Shown: positions 49,422 through 62,132 of the stretch, one piece after another
Position numbering within the stretch: position 1 is the stretch's first letter
How the letters are laid out: each line of letters opens with the position of its first letter
The notes under the pieces: generated by a model
Seen by the model: only the letters and a program-made list of their open reading frames with translations
Database searches by the model: none
What the model was told of the DNA's origin: nothing
Made by a program: the position numbers and the translations under genes
Source of the DNA: Sacculina carcini
Taxonomy: Eukaryota > Arthropoda > Thecostraca > Sacculinidae
Assembly: GCA_916048095.2 (NCBI GenBank)
Contig: OU696578.1
Span: forward strand, 260,501 to 324,500
Length of the DNA: 64,000 nt
Reading direction: 5' to 3'

Positions 49422-51190
49422 GTGATCTAAGTGTTACCTAAGTGTGCCCTAACTGTTACCTAAGTGTGCCCTAAGTGTTACCTAAGTGTGCCCTAAGTGT
49501 TACCTAAGTGTTACCTAAGTGTTACCTAAGTGTTACCTAAGTGTGCCCTAAGTGTTACCTAAGTGTTACCTAAGTATGCCCTAAGTGTTACCTAAGTGTT
49601 ACCTAAGTGTGCCCTAAGTGTTACCTAAGTGTGCCCTAAGTGTTACCTAAGTGTGCCCTAAGTGTTACCTAAGTGTTACCTAAGTGTTACCTAAGTGTTA
49701 CCTAAGTGTTACCTAAGTGTTACCTAAGTGTTACCTAAGTTTACCTAAGTGTTACCCAAGTGTGCCCTAAGTGTTACCTAAGTGTGCCCTAAGTGTTACC
49801 TAAGTGTGCCCTAAGTGTTACCTAAGTGTGCCCTAAGTGTTACCTAAGTGTGCCCTAAGTGTTACCTAAGTGTTACCTAAGTGTTACCTAAGTGTTACCT
49901 AAGTGTTACCCAAGTGTTACTTAAGTGTTACCCACGTGTTACCTAAGTGTGCCCTAAGTGTTACCTAAGTGTGCCCTAAGTGTTACCTAAGTGTGCCCTA
50001 AGTGTTACCTAAGTGTTACCTAAGTTTTACCTAAGTGTTACCTAAGTGTGCCCTAAGTGTTACCTAAGTGTGCCCTAAGTGTTAACTAAGTGTGCCCTAA
50101 GTGTTACCTAAGTGTGCCCTAAGTGTTACCTAAGTGTTACCTAAGTGTTACCTAAGTGTTACCTAAGTGTTACCTAAGTGTTACCTAAGTGTGCCCGAAG
50201 TGTTACCTAAGTGTTACCTAAGTGTTACCTAAGTGTTACCTAAGTGTTACCTAAGTGTTACTTAAGTGTGCCCTAAGTGTTACCTAAGTGTGCCCTAAGT
50301 GTTACCTAAGTGTGTCCTAAGTGTTTCCCAAGTGTGCCCTAAGTGTTACCTAAGTGTACCCTAAGTGTTACCTAAGTGTTACCTAAGTGTTACCTAAGTG
50401 TTACCTAAGTGTACCCTAAGTGTTACCTAAGTGTGCCCTAAGTGTTACCTAAGTGTTACCTAAGTGTTACCTAAGTGTGCCCTAAGTGTTACCTAAGTGT
50501 GCCCTAAGTGTTACCTAAGTGTGCCCTAAGTGTTACCTAAGTGTGCCCTAAGTGTTACCTAAGTGTTACCTAAGTGTTACCTAAGTGTTACCTAAGTGTT
50601 ACCTAAGTGTTACCTAAGTTTACCTAAGTGTTACCCACGTGTGCCCTAAGTGTTACCTAAGTGTGCCCTAAGTGTTACCTAAGTGTGCCCTAAGTGTTAC
50701 CTAAGTGTGCCCTAAGTGTTACCTAAGTGTGCCCTAAGTGTTACCTAAGTGTGCCCTAAGTGTTACCTAAGTGTTACCTAAGTGTGCCCTAAGTGTGCCC
50801 TAAGTGTGCCCTAAGTGTTACCTAAGTGTGCCCTAAGTGTTACCTAAGTGTGCCCTAAGTGTTTCCTAAGTGTGCCCTAAGTGTTACCTGAGTGTACCCT
50901 AAGTGTTACCTAAGTGTTACCTAAGTGTTACCTAAGTGTTACCCAAGTGTTACCTAAGTGTTACCCACGTGTTACCTAAGTGTGCCCTAAGTGTTACCTA
51001 AGTGTGCCCTAAGTGTTACCTAAGTGTGCCCTAAGTGTTACCTAAGTGTGCCCTAAGTGTTACCTAAGTGTTACCTAATTGTTACCTAAGTGTTACCTAA
51101 GTGTGCCCTAAGTGTTACCTAAGTGTGCCCTAAGTGTTACCTAAGTGTGCCCTAAGTGTTACCTAAGTGTGCCCTAAGTGTTACCTAAGT
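49422..51190 (-). repeat. Right array cycle, 1769 bp (type T5)
   Basis: TTTT is at +603 (50025), followed by CGAAG, TTACTTAAG and the direct step to GTGTCCT. It is 11 bp shorter than the first T5 cycle, matching the loss of one TA-form unit before TTTT. CCTGAG precedes TACCC near 50887. Confidence 0.9.
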
Positions 51191-53893
51191 GTGATCTAAG
51201 TGTTACCTAAGTGTGCCCTAACTGTTACCTAAGTGTGCCCTAAGTGTTACCTAAGTGTGCCCTAAGTGTTACCTAAGTGTTACCTAAGTGTTACCTAAGT
51301 GTTACCTAAGTGTGCCCTAAGTGTTACCTAAGTGTTACTTAAGTATGCCCTAAGTGTTACCTAAGTGTTACCTAAGTGTGCCCTAAGTGTTACCTAAGTG
51401 TGCCCTAAGTGTTACCTAAGTGTGCCCTAAGTGTTACCTAAGTGTTACCTAAGTGTTACCTAAGTGTTACCTAAGTGTTACCTAAGTGTTACCTAAGTTT
51501 ACCTAAGTGTTACCCAAGTGTGCCCTAAGTGTTACCTAAGTGTGCCCTAAGTGTTACCTAAGTGTGCCCTAAGTGTTACCTAAGTGTGCCCTAAGTGTTA
51601 CCTAAGTGTGCCCTAAGTGTTACCTAAGTGTTACCTAAGTGTTACCTAAGTGTTACCTAAGTGTTACCCAAGTGTTACTTAAGTGTTACCCACGTGTTAC
51701 CTAAGTGTGCCCTAAGTGTTACCTAAGTGTGCCCTAAGTGTTACCTAAGTGTGCCCTAAGTGTTACCTAAGTGTTACCTAAGTTTTACCTAAGTGTTACC
51801 TAAGTGTGCCCTAAGTGTTACCTAAGTGTGCCCTAAGTGTTAACTAAGTGTGCCCTAAGTGTTACCTAAGTGTGCCCTAAGTGTTACCTAAGTGTTACCT
51901 AAGTGTTACCTAAGTGTTACCCAAGTGTTACCTAAGTGTTACCTAAGTGTGCCCGAAGTGTTACCTAAGTGTTACCTAAGTGTTACCTAAGTATGCCCTA
52001 AGTGTTACCTAAGTGTTACCTAAGTGTGCCCTAAGTGTTACCTAAGTGTGCCCTAAGTGTTACCTAAGTGTGCCCTAAGTGTTACCTAAGTGTTACCTAA
52101 GTGTTACCTAAGTGTTACCTAAGTGTTACCTAAGTGTTACCTAAGTGTTACCTAAGTTTACCTAAGTGTTACCCAAGTGTGCCCTAAGTGTTACCTAAGT
52201 GTGCCCTAAGTGTTACCTAAGTGTGCCCTAAGTGTTACCTAAGTGTGCCCTAAGTGTTACCTAAGTGTTACCTAAGTGTTACCTAAGTGTTACCTAAGTG
52301 TGCCCTAAGTGTTACCTAAGTGTTACCTAAGTATGCCCTAAGTGTTACCTAAGTGTTACCTAAGTGTGCCCTAAGTGTTACCTAAGTGTGCCCTAAGTGT
52401 TACCTAAGTGTGCCCTAAGTGTTACCTAAGTGTGCCCTAAGTGTTACCTAAGTGTGCCCTAAGTGTTACCCAAGTGTGCCCTAAGTGTTACCTAAGTGTG
52501 CCCTAAGTGTTACCTAAGTGTTACCTAAGTGTGCCCTAAGTGTGCCCTAAGTTTGCCCTAAGTGTTACCTAAGTGTGCCCTAAGTGTTACCTAAGTGTGC
52601 CCTAAGTGTTTCCTAAGTGTGCCCTAAGTGTTACCTAAGTGTACCCTAAGTGTTACCTAAGTGTTACCTAAGTGTTACCTAAGTGTTACCTAAGTGTTAC
52701 CCAAGTGTTACCTAAGTGTTACCCACGTGTTACCTAAGTGTGCCCTAAATGTTACCTAAGTGTTACCTAAGTGTTACCTAAGTGTTACCTAAGTGTGCCC
52801 TAAGTGTTACCTAAGTATGCCCTAAGTGTTACCTAAGTGTGCCCTAAGTGTTACCTAAGTGTGCCCTAAGTGTTACCTAAGTGTGCCCTAAGTGTTACCT
52901 AAGTGTGTCCTAAGTGTTTCCCAAGTGTGCCCTAAGTGTTACCTAAGTGTACCCTAAGTGTTACCTAAGTGTTACCTAAGTGTTACCTAAGTGTTACCTA
53001 AGTGTACCCTAAGTGTTACCTAAGTGTGCCCTAAGTGTTACCTAAGTGTTACCTAAGTGTACCCTAAGTGTTACCTAAGTGTTACCTAAGTGTTACCTAA
53101 GTGTTACCTAAGTGTACCCTAAGTGTTACCTAAGTGTGCCCTAAGTGTTACCTAAGTGTTACCTAAGTGTTACCTAAGTGTGCCCTAAGTGTTACCTAAG
53201 TGTGCCCTAAGTGTTACCTAAGTGTGCCCTAAGTGTTACCTAAGTGTGCCCTAAGTGTTACCTAAGTGTTACCTAAGTGTTACCTAAGTGTTACCTAAGT
53301 GTTACCTAAGTGTTACCTAAGTTTACCTAAGTGTTACCCACGTGTGCCCTAAGTGTTACCTAAGTGTGCCCTAAGTGTTACCTAAGTGTGCCCTAAGTGT
53401 TACCTAAGTGTGCCCTAAGTGTTACCTAAGTGTGCCCTAAGTGTTACCTAAGTGTGCCCTAAGTGTTACCTAAGTGTTACCTAAGTGTGCCCTAAGTGTG
53501 CCCTAAGTGTGCCCTAAGTGTTACCTAAGTGTGCCCTAAGTGTTACCTAAGTGTGCCCTAAGTGTTTCCTAAGTGTGCCCTAAGTGTTACCTAAGTGTAC
53601 CCTAAGTGTTACCTAAGTGTTACCTAAGTGTTACCTAAGTGTTACCCAAGTGTTACCTAAGTGTTACCCACGTGTTACCTAAGTGTGCCCTAAGTGTTAC
53701 CTAAGTGTGCCCTAAGTGTTACCTAAGTGTGCCCTAAGTGTTACCTAAGTGTGCCCTAAGTGTTACCTAAGTGTTACCTAATTGTTACCTAAGTGTTACC
53801 TAAGTGTGCCCTAAGTGTTACCTAAGTGTGCCCTAAGTGTTACCTAAGTGTGCCCTAAGTGTTACCTAAGTGTGCCCTAAGTGTTACCTAAGT
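51191..53893 (-). repeat. Right array cycle, 2703 bp (T4 with 110-bp duplication)
   Basis: This is the T4 path with TTTT at +592 (51783) and CGAAG at +763 (51954), one unit less than usual. A 110-bp tandem duplication (10 units) sits near 52949-53168: GTACCC units at 52949, 53003, 53059 and 53113 form two pairs offset by 110. 2604 minus 11 plus 110 gives 2703 exactly. Confidence 0.9.
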
Positions 53894-55639
53894 GTGATCT
53901 AAGTGTTACCTAAGTGTGCCCTAACTGTTACCTAAGTGTGCCCTAAGTGTTACCTAAGTGTTACCTAAGTGTTACCTAAGTGTTACCTAAGTGTGCCCTA
54001 AGTGTTACCTAAGTGTTACCTAAGTATGCCCTAAGTGTTACCTAAGTGTTACCTAAGTGTGCCCTAAGTGTTACCTAAGTGTGCCCTAAGTGTTACCTAA
54101 GTGTGCCCTAAGTGTTACCTAAGTGTTACCTAAGTGTTACCTAAGTGTTACCTAAGTGTTACCTAAGTGTTACCTAAGTGTTACCTAAGTTTACCTAAGT
54201 GTTACCCAAGTGTGCCCTAAGTGTTACCTAAGTGTGCCCTAAGTGTTACCTAAGTGTGCCCTAAGTGTTACCTAAGTGTGCCCTAAGTGTTACCTAAGTG
54301 TGCCCTAAGTGTTACCTAAGTGTTACCTAAGTGTTACCTAAGTGTTACCTAAGTGTTACCCAAGTGTTACTTAAGTGTTACCCACGTGTTACCTAAGTGT
54401 GCCCTAAGTGTTACCTAAGTGTGCCCTAAGTGTTACCTAAGTGTGCCCTAAGTGTTACCTAAGTGTTACCTAAGTTTTACCTAAGTGTTACCTAAGTGTG
54501 CCCTAAGTGTTACCTAAGTGTGCCCTAAGTGTTAACTAAGTGTGCCCTAAGTGTTACCTAAGTGTGCCCTAAGTGTTACCTAAGTGTTACCTAAGTGTTA
54601 CCTAAGTGTTACCTAAGTGTTACCTAAGTGTTACCTAAGTGTGCCCGAAGTGTTACCTAAGTGTTACCTAAGTGTTACCTAAGTGTTACCTAAGTGTTAC
54701 CTAAGTGTTACTTAAGTGTGCCCTAAGTGTTACCTAAGTGTGCCCTAAGTGTTACCTAAGTGTGTCCTAAGTGTTTCCCAAGTGTGCCCTAAGTGTTACC
54801 TAAGTGTACCCTAAGTGTTACCTAAGTGTTACCTAAGTGTTACCTAAGTGTTACCTAAGTGTACCCTAAGTGTTACCTAAGTGTGCCCTAAGTGTTACCT
54901 AAGTGTTACCTAAGTGTTACCTAAGTGTGCCCTAAGTGTTACCTAAGTGTGCCCTAAGTGTTACCTAAGTGTGCCCTAAGTGTTACTTAAGTGTGCCCTA
55001 AGTGTTACCTAAGTGTTACCTAAGTGTTACCTAAGTGTTACCTAAGTGTTACCTAAGTTTACCTAAGTTTACCTAAGTGTTACCCACGTGTGCCCTAAGT
55101 GTTACCTAAGTGTGCCCTAAGTGTTACCTAAGTGTGCCCTAAGTGTTACCTAAGTGTGCCCTAAGTGTTACCTAAGTGTGCCCTAAGTGTTACCTAAGTG
55201 TGCCCTAAGTGTTACCTAAGTGTTACCTAAGTGTGCCCTAAGTGTGCCCTAAGTGTGCCCTAAGTGTTACCTAAGTGTGCCCTAAGTGTTACCTAAGTGT
55301 GCCCTAAGTGTTTCCTAAGTGTGCCCTAAGTGTTACCTGAGTGTACCCTAAGTGTTACCTAAGTGTTACCTAAGTGTTACCTAAGTGTTACCCAAGTGTT
55401 ACCTAAGTGTTACCCACGTGTTACCTAAGTGTGCCCTAAGTGTTACCTAAGTGTGCCCTAAGTGTTACCTAAGTGTGCCCTAAGTGTTACCTAAGTGTGC
55501 CCTAAGTGTTACCTAAGTGTTACCTAATTGTTACCTAAGTGTTACCTAAGTGTGCCCTAAGTGTTACCTAAGTGTGCCCTAAGTGTTACCTAAGTGTGCC
55601 CTAAGTGTTACCTAAGTGTGCCCTAAGTGTTACCTAAGT
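53894..55639 (-). repeat. Right array cycle, 1746 bp (T5 less two units)
   Basis: TTTT is at +581 (54475), 22 bp earlier than usual because one AB dimer after GCCCTAACTG is missing. A doubled 10-bp short unit (near 55057) removes one more base. These two changes explain the difference from the 1769-bp T5 cycle. Confidence 0.9.
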
Positions 55640-56848
55640 GTGATCTAAGTGTTACCTAAGTGTGCCCTAACTGTTACCTAAGTGTGCCCTAAGTGTTACC
55701 TAAGTGTGCCCTAAGTGTTACCTAAGTGTTACCTAAGTGTTACCTAAGTGTTACCTAAGTGTTACCCAAGTGTTACCTAAGTGTTACCCACGTGTTACCT
55801 AAGTGTGCCCTAAATGTTACCTAAGTGTTACCTAAGTGTTACCTAAGTGTTACCTAAGTGTGCCCTAAGTGTTACCTAAGTATGCCCTAAGTGTTACCTA
55901 AGTGTGCCCTAAGTGTTACCTAAGTGTGCCCTAAGTGTTACCTAAGTGTGCCCTAAGTGTTACCAAAGTGTGTCCTAAGTGTTTCCCAAGTGTGCCCTAA
56001 GTGTTACCTAAGTGTACCCTAAGTGTTACCTAAGTGTTACCTAAGTGTTACCTAAGTGTTACCTAAGTGTACCCTAAGTGTTACCTAAGTGTGCCCTAAG
56101 TGTTACCTAAGTGTTACCTAAGTGTTACCTAAGTGTGCCCTAAGTGTTACCTAAGTGTGCCCTAAGTGTTACCTAAGTGTGCCCTAAGTGTTACCTAAGT
56201 GTGCCCTAAGTGTTACCTAAGTGTTACCTAAGTGTTACCTAAGTGTTACCTAAGTGTTACCTAAGTGTTACCTAAGTTTACCTAAGTGTTACCCACGTGT
56301 GCCCTAAGTGTTACCTAAGTGTGCCCTAAGTGTTACCTAAGTGTGCCCTAAGTGTTACCTAAGTGTGCCCTAAGTGTTACCTAAGTGTGCCCTAAGTGTT
56401 ACCTAAGTGTGCCCTAAGTGTTACCTAAGTGTTACCTAAGTGTGCCCTAAGTGTGCCCTAAGTGTGCCCTAAGTGTTACCTAAGTGTGCCCTAAGTGTTA
56501 CCTAAGTGTGCCCTAAGTGTTTCCTAAGTGTGCCCTAAGTGTTACCTAAGTGTACCCTAAGTGTTACCTAAGTGTTACCTAAGTGTTACCTAAGTGTTAC
56601 CCAAGTGTTACCTAAGTGTTACCCACGTGTTACCTAAGTGTGCCCTAAGTGTTACCTAAGTGTGCCCTAAGTGTTACCTAAGTGTGCCCTAAGTGTTACC
56701 TAAGTGTGCCCTAAGTGTTACCTAAGTGTTACCTAATTGTTACCTAAGTGTTACCTAAGTGTGCCCTAAGTGTTACCTAAGTGTGCCCTAAGTGTTACCT
56801 AAGTGTGCCCTAAGTGTTACCTAAGTGTGCCCTAAGTGTTACCTAAGT
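55640..56848 (-). repeat. Right array cycle, 1209 bp (shortest full cycle)
   Basis: After D and CCTAACTG it steps at once into the CCCAAG, CCCACG and CCTAAATG block (55764-55810). It then runs through GTGTCCT, short unit, triple GC run, CCTAAG before TACCC, CCTAATTG and the next D. The first short unit, TTACTTAAG, TTTT and CGAAG are absent. A private GTTACCAAAG unit lies at about 55959. Confidence 0.9.
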
Positions 56849-58616
56849 GTGATCTAAGTGTTACCTAAGTGTGCCCTAACTGTTACCTAAGTGTGCCCTA
56901 AGTGTTACCTAAGTGTGCCCTAAGTGTTACCTAAGTGTTACCTAAGTGTTACCTAAGTGTTACCTAAGTGTGCCCTAAGTGTTACCTAAGTGTTACCTAA
57001 GTATGCCCTAAGTGTTACCTAAGTGTTACCTAAGTGTGCCCTAAGTGTTACCTAAGTGTGCCCTAAGTGTTACCTAAGTGTGCCCTAAGTGTTACCTAAG
57101 TGTTACCTAAGTGTTACCTAAGTGTTACCTAAGTGTTACCTAAGTGTTACCTAAGTGTTACCTAAGTTTACCTAAGTGTTACCCAAGTGTGCCCTAAGTG
57201 TTACCTAAGTGTGCCCTAAGTGTTACCTAAGTGTGCCCTAAGTGTTACCTAAGTGTGCCCTAAGTGTTACCTAAGTGTGCCCTAAGTGTTACCTAAGTGT
57301 TACCTAAGTGTTACCTAAGTGTTACCTAAGTGTTACCCAAGTGTTACTTAAGTGTTACCCACGTGTTACCTAAGTGTGCCCTAAGTGTTACCTAAGTGTG
57401 CCCTAAGTGTTACCTAAGTGTGCCCTAAGTGTTACCTAAGTGATACCTAAGTTTTACCTAAGTGTTACCTAAGTGTGCCCTAAGTGTTACCTAAGTGTGC
57501 CCTAAGTGTTAACTAAGTGTGCCCTAAGTGTTACCTAAGTGTGCCCTAAGTGTTACCTAAGTGTTACCTAAGTGTTACCTAAGTGTTACCTAAGTGTTAC
57601 CTAAGTGTTACCTAAGTGTGCCCGAAGTGTTACCTAAGTGTTACCTAAGTGTTACCTAAGTGTTACCTAAGTGTTACCTAAGTGTTACTTAAGTGTGCCC
57701 TAAGTGTTACCTAAGTGTGCCCTAAGTGTTACCTAAGTGTGTCCTAAGTGTTTCCCAAGTGTGCCCTAAGTGTTACCTAAGTGTACCCTAAGTGTTACCT
57801 AAGTGTTACCTAAGTGTTACCTAAGTGTTACCTAAGTGTACCCTAAGTGTTACCTAAGTGTGCCCTAAGTGTTACCTAAGTGTTACCTAAGTGTTACCTA
57901 AGTGTGCCCTAAGTGTTACCTAAGTGTGCCCTAAGTGTTACCTAAGTGTGCCCTAAGTGTTACTTAAGTGTGCCCTAAGTGTTACCTAAGTGTTACCTAA
58001 GTGTTACCTAAGTGTTACCTAAGTGTTACCTAAGTTTACCTAAGTTTACCTAAGTGTTACCCACGTGTGCCCTAAGTGTTACCTAAGTGTGCCCTAAGTG
58101 TTACCTAAGTGTGCCCTAAGTGTTACCTAAGTGTGCCCTAAGTGTTACCTAAGTGTGCCCTAAGTGTTACCTAAGTGTGCCCTAAGTGTTACCTAAGTGT
58201 TACCTAAGTGTGCCCTAAGTGTGCCCTAAGTGTGCCCTAAGTGTTACCTAAGTGTGCCCTAAGTGTTACCTAAGTGTGCCCTAAGTGTTTCCTAAGTGTG
58301 CCCTAAGTGTTACCTGAGTGTACCCTAAGTGTTACCTAAGTGTTACCTAAGTGTTACCTAAGTGTTACCCAAGTGTTACCTAAGTGTTACCCACGTGTTA
58401 CCTAAGTGTGCCCTAAGTGTTACCTAAGTGTGCCCTAAGTGTTACCTAAGTGTGCCCTAAGTGTTACCTAAGTGTGCCCTAAGTGTTACCTAAGTGTTAC
58501 CTAATTGTTACCTAAGTGTTACCTAAGTGTGCCCTAAGTGTTACCTAAGTGTGCCCTAAGTGTTACCTAAGTGTGCCCTAAGTGTTACCTAAGTGTGCCC
58601 TAAGTGTTACCTAAGT
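56849..58616 (-). repeat. Right array cycle, 1768 bp (type T5)
   Basis: TTTT is at +603 (57452), preceded by a private TGATACC unit near 57441. It is one base shorter than the 1769-bp T5 cycle because a doubled short unit (near 58028) replaces an 11-bp unit. That doubled short unit and the preceding TTACTTAAG are shared with the 53894 cycle. Confidence 0.9.
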
Positions 58617-61220
58617 GTGATCTAAGTGTTACCTAAGTGTGCCCTAACTGTTACCTAAGTGTGCCCTAAGTGTTACCTAAGTGTGCCCTAAGTGTTACCT
58701 AAGTGTTACCTAAGTGTTACCTAAGTGTTACCTAAGTGTGCCCTAAGTGTTACCTAAGTGTTACCTAAGTATGCCCTAAGTGTTACCTAAGTGTTACCTA
58801 AGTGTGCCCTAAGTGTTACCTAAGTGTGCCCTAAGTGTTACCTAAGTGTGCCCTAAGTGTTACCTAAGTGTTACCTAAGTGTTACCTAAGTGTTACCTAA
58901 GTGTTACCTAAGTGTTACCTAAGTGTTACCTAAGTTTACCTAAGTGTTACCCAAGTGTGCCCTAAGTGTTACCTAAGTGTGCCCTAAGTGTTACCTAAGT
59001 GTGCCCTAAGTGTTACCTAAGTGTGCCCTAAGTGTTACCTAAGTGTGCCCTAAGTGTTACCTAAGTGTTACCTAAGTGTTACCTAAGTGTTACCTAAGTG
59101 TTACCCAAGTGTTACTTAAGTGTTACCCACGTGTTACCTAAGTGTGCCCTAAGTGTTACCTAAGTGTGCCCTAAGTGTTACCTAAGTGTGCCCTAAGTGT
59201 TACCTAAGTGTTACCTAAGTGTTACCTAAGTGTTACCTAAGTGTGCCCTAAGTGTTACCTAAGTGTGCCCTAAGTGTTACCTAAGTGTGCCCTAAGTGTT
59301 ACCTAAGTGTGCCCTAAGTGTTACCTAAGTGTGCCCTAAGTGTTACCTAAGTGTTACCTAAGTGTTACCTAAGTGTTACCTAAGTGTGCCCGAAGTGTTA
59401 CCTAAGTGTTACCTAAGTGTTACCTAAGTATGCCCTAAGTGTTACCTAAGTGTTACCTAAGTGTGCCCTAAGTGTTACCTAAGTGTGCCCTAAGTGTTAC
59501 CTAAGTGTGCCCTAAGTGTTACCTAAGTGTTACCTAAGTGTTACCTAAGTGTTACCTAAGTGTTACCTAAGTGTTACCTAAGTGTTACCTAAGTTTACCT
59601 AAGTGTTACCCAAGTGTGCCCTAAGTGTTACCTAAGTGTGCCCTAAGTGTTACCTAAGTGTGCCCTAAGTGTTACCTAAGTGTGCCCTAAGTGTTACCTA
59701 AGTGTTACCTAAGTGTTACCTAAGTGTTACCTAAGTGTGCCCTAAGTGTTACCTAAGTGTTACCTAAGTATGCCCTAAGTGTTACCTAAGTGTTACCTAA
59801 GTGTGCCCTAAGTGTTACCTAAGTGTGCCCTAAGTGTTACCTAAGTGTGCCCTAAGTGTTACCTAAGTGTGCCCTAAGTGTTACCTAAGTGTGCCCTAAG
59901 TGTTACCCAAGTGTGCCCTAAGTGTTACCTAAGTGTGCCCTAAGTGTTACCTAAGTGTTACCTAAGTGTGCCCTAAGTGTGCCCTAAGTTTGCCCTAAGT
60001 GTTACCTAAGTGTGCCCTAAGTGTTACCTAAGTGTGCCCTAAGTGTTTCCTAAGTGTGCCCTAAGTGTTACCTAAGTGTACCCTAAGTGTTACCTAAGTG
60101 TTACCTAAGTGTTACCTAAGTGTTACCTAAGTGTTACCCAAGTGTTACCTAAGTGTTACCCACGTGTTACCTAAGTGTGCCCTAAATGTTACCTAAGTGT
60201 TACCTAAGTGTTACCTAAGTGTTACCTAAGTGTGCCCTAAGTGTTACCTAAGTATGCCCTAAGTGTTACCTAAGTGTGCCCTAAGTGTTACCTAAGTGTG
60301 CCCTAAGTGTTACCTAAGTGTGCCCTAAGTGTTACCTAAGTGTGTCCTAAGTGTTTCCCAAGTGTGCCCTAAGTGTTACCTAAGTGTACCCTAAGTGTTA
60401 CCTAAGTGTTACCTAAGTGTTACCTAAGTGTTACCTAAGTGTACCCTAAGTGTTACCTAAGTGTGCCCTAAGTGTTACCTAAGTGTTACCTAAGTGTTAC
60501 CTAAGTGTGCCCTAAGTGTTACCTAAGTGTGCCCTAAGTGTTACCTAAGTGTGCCCTAAGTGTTACCTAAGTGTGCCCTAAGTGTTACCTAAGTGTTACC
60601 TAAGTGTTACCTAAGTGTTACCTAAGTGTTACCTAAGTGTTACCTAAGTTTACCTAAGTGTTACCCACGTGTGCCCTAAGTGTTACCTAAGTGTGCCCTA
60701 AGTGTTACCTAAGTGTGCCCTAAGTGTTACCTAAGTGTGCCCTAAGTGTTACCTAAGTGTGCCCTAAGTGTTACCTAAGTGTGCCCTAAGTGTTACCTAA
60801 GTGTTACCTAAGTGTGCCCTAAGTGTGCCCTAAGTGTGCCCTAAGTGTTACCTAAGTGTGCCCTAAGTGTTACCTAAGTGTGCCCTAAGTGTTTCCTAAG
60901 TGTGCCCTAAGTGTTACCTAAGTGTACCCTAAGTGTTACCTAAGTGTTACCTAAGTGTTACCTAAGTGTTACCCAAGTGTTACCTAAGTGTTACCCACGT
61001 GTTACCTAAGTGTGCCCTAAGTGTTACCTAAGTGTGCCCTAAGTGTTACCTAAGTGTGCCCTAAGTGTTACCTAAGTGTGCCCTAAGTGTTACCTAAGTG
61101 TTACCTAATTGTTACCTAAGTGTTACCTAAGTGTGCCCTAAGTGTTACCTAAGTGTGCCCTAAGTGTTACCTAAGTGTGCCCTAAGTGTTACCTAAGTGT
61201 GCCCTAAGTGTTACCTAAGT
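58617..61220 (-). repeat. Right array cycle, 2604 bp (T4 lacking TTTT and GTTAACT)
   Basis: The length and CGAAG offset (+774, 59391) are those of T4. Where TTTT should lie (59220) there is an ordinary GTTACC unit, and GTTAACT is also ordinary. The pattern of TA- and GC-form units across 59220-59390 differs too. The register is unbroken, so the patch looks replaced in place rather than deleted. Confidence 0.9.
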
Positions 61221-62132
61221 GTGATCTAAGTGTTACCTAAGTGTGCCCTAACTGTTACCTAAGTGTGCCCTAAGTGTTACCTAAGTGTGCCCTAAGTGTT
61301 ACCTAAGTGTTACCTGAGTGTTACCTAAGTGTTACCTAAGTGTGCCCTAAGTGTTACCTAAGTGTTACCTAAGTATGCCCTAAGTGTTACCTAAGTGTTA
61401 CCTAAGTGTGCCCTAAGTGTTACCTAAGTGTGCCCTAAGTGTTACCTAAGTGTGCCCTAAGTGTTACCTAAGTGTTACCTAAGTGTTACCTAAGTGTTAC
61501 CTAAGTGTTACCTAAGTGTTACCTAAGTGTTACCTAAGTTTACCTAAGTGTTACCCAAGTGTGCCCTAAGTGTTACCTAAGTGTGCCCTAAGTGTTACCT
61601 AAGTGTGCCCTAAGTGTTACCTAAGTGTGCCCTAAGTGTTACCTAAGTGTGCCCTAAGTGTTACCTAAGTGTTACCTAAGTGTTACCTAAGTGTTACCTA
61701 AGTGTTACCCAAGTGTTACTTAAGTGTTACCCACGTGTTACCTAAGTGTGCCCTAAGTGTTACCTAAGTGTGCCCTAAGTGTTACCTAAGTGTGCCCTAA
61801 GTGTTACCTAAGTGTTACCTAAGTTTTACCTAAGTGTTACCTAAGTGTGCCCTAAGTGTTACCTAAGTGTGCCCTAAGTGTTAACTAAGTGTGCCCTAAG
61901 TGTTACCTAAGTGTGCCCTAAGTGTTACCTAAGTGTTACCTAAGTGTTACCTAAGTGTTACCTAAGTGTTACCTAAGTGTTACCTAAGTGTGCCCGAAGT
62001 GTTACCTAAGTGTTACCTAAGTGTTACCTAAGTGTTACCTAAGTGTTACCTAAGTGTTACTTAAGTGTGCCCTAAGTGTTACCTAAGTGTGCCCTAAGTG
62101 TTACCTAAGTGTGCCCTAAGTGTTACCTAAGT
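61221..62132 (-). repeat. Right array cycle, 912 bp
   Basis: D to TTTT is 603 bp (61824), with CGAAG at +774 (61995). After TTACTTAAG and a few AB dimers the next D follows directly, so everything between the second TTACTTAAG and CCTAATTG is missing. 912 is 83 units less one short-unit base. A private CCTGAG unit occurs near 61312. Confidence 0.92.
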
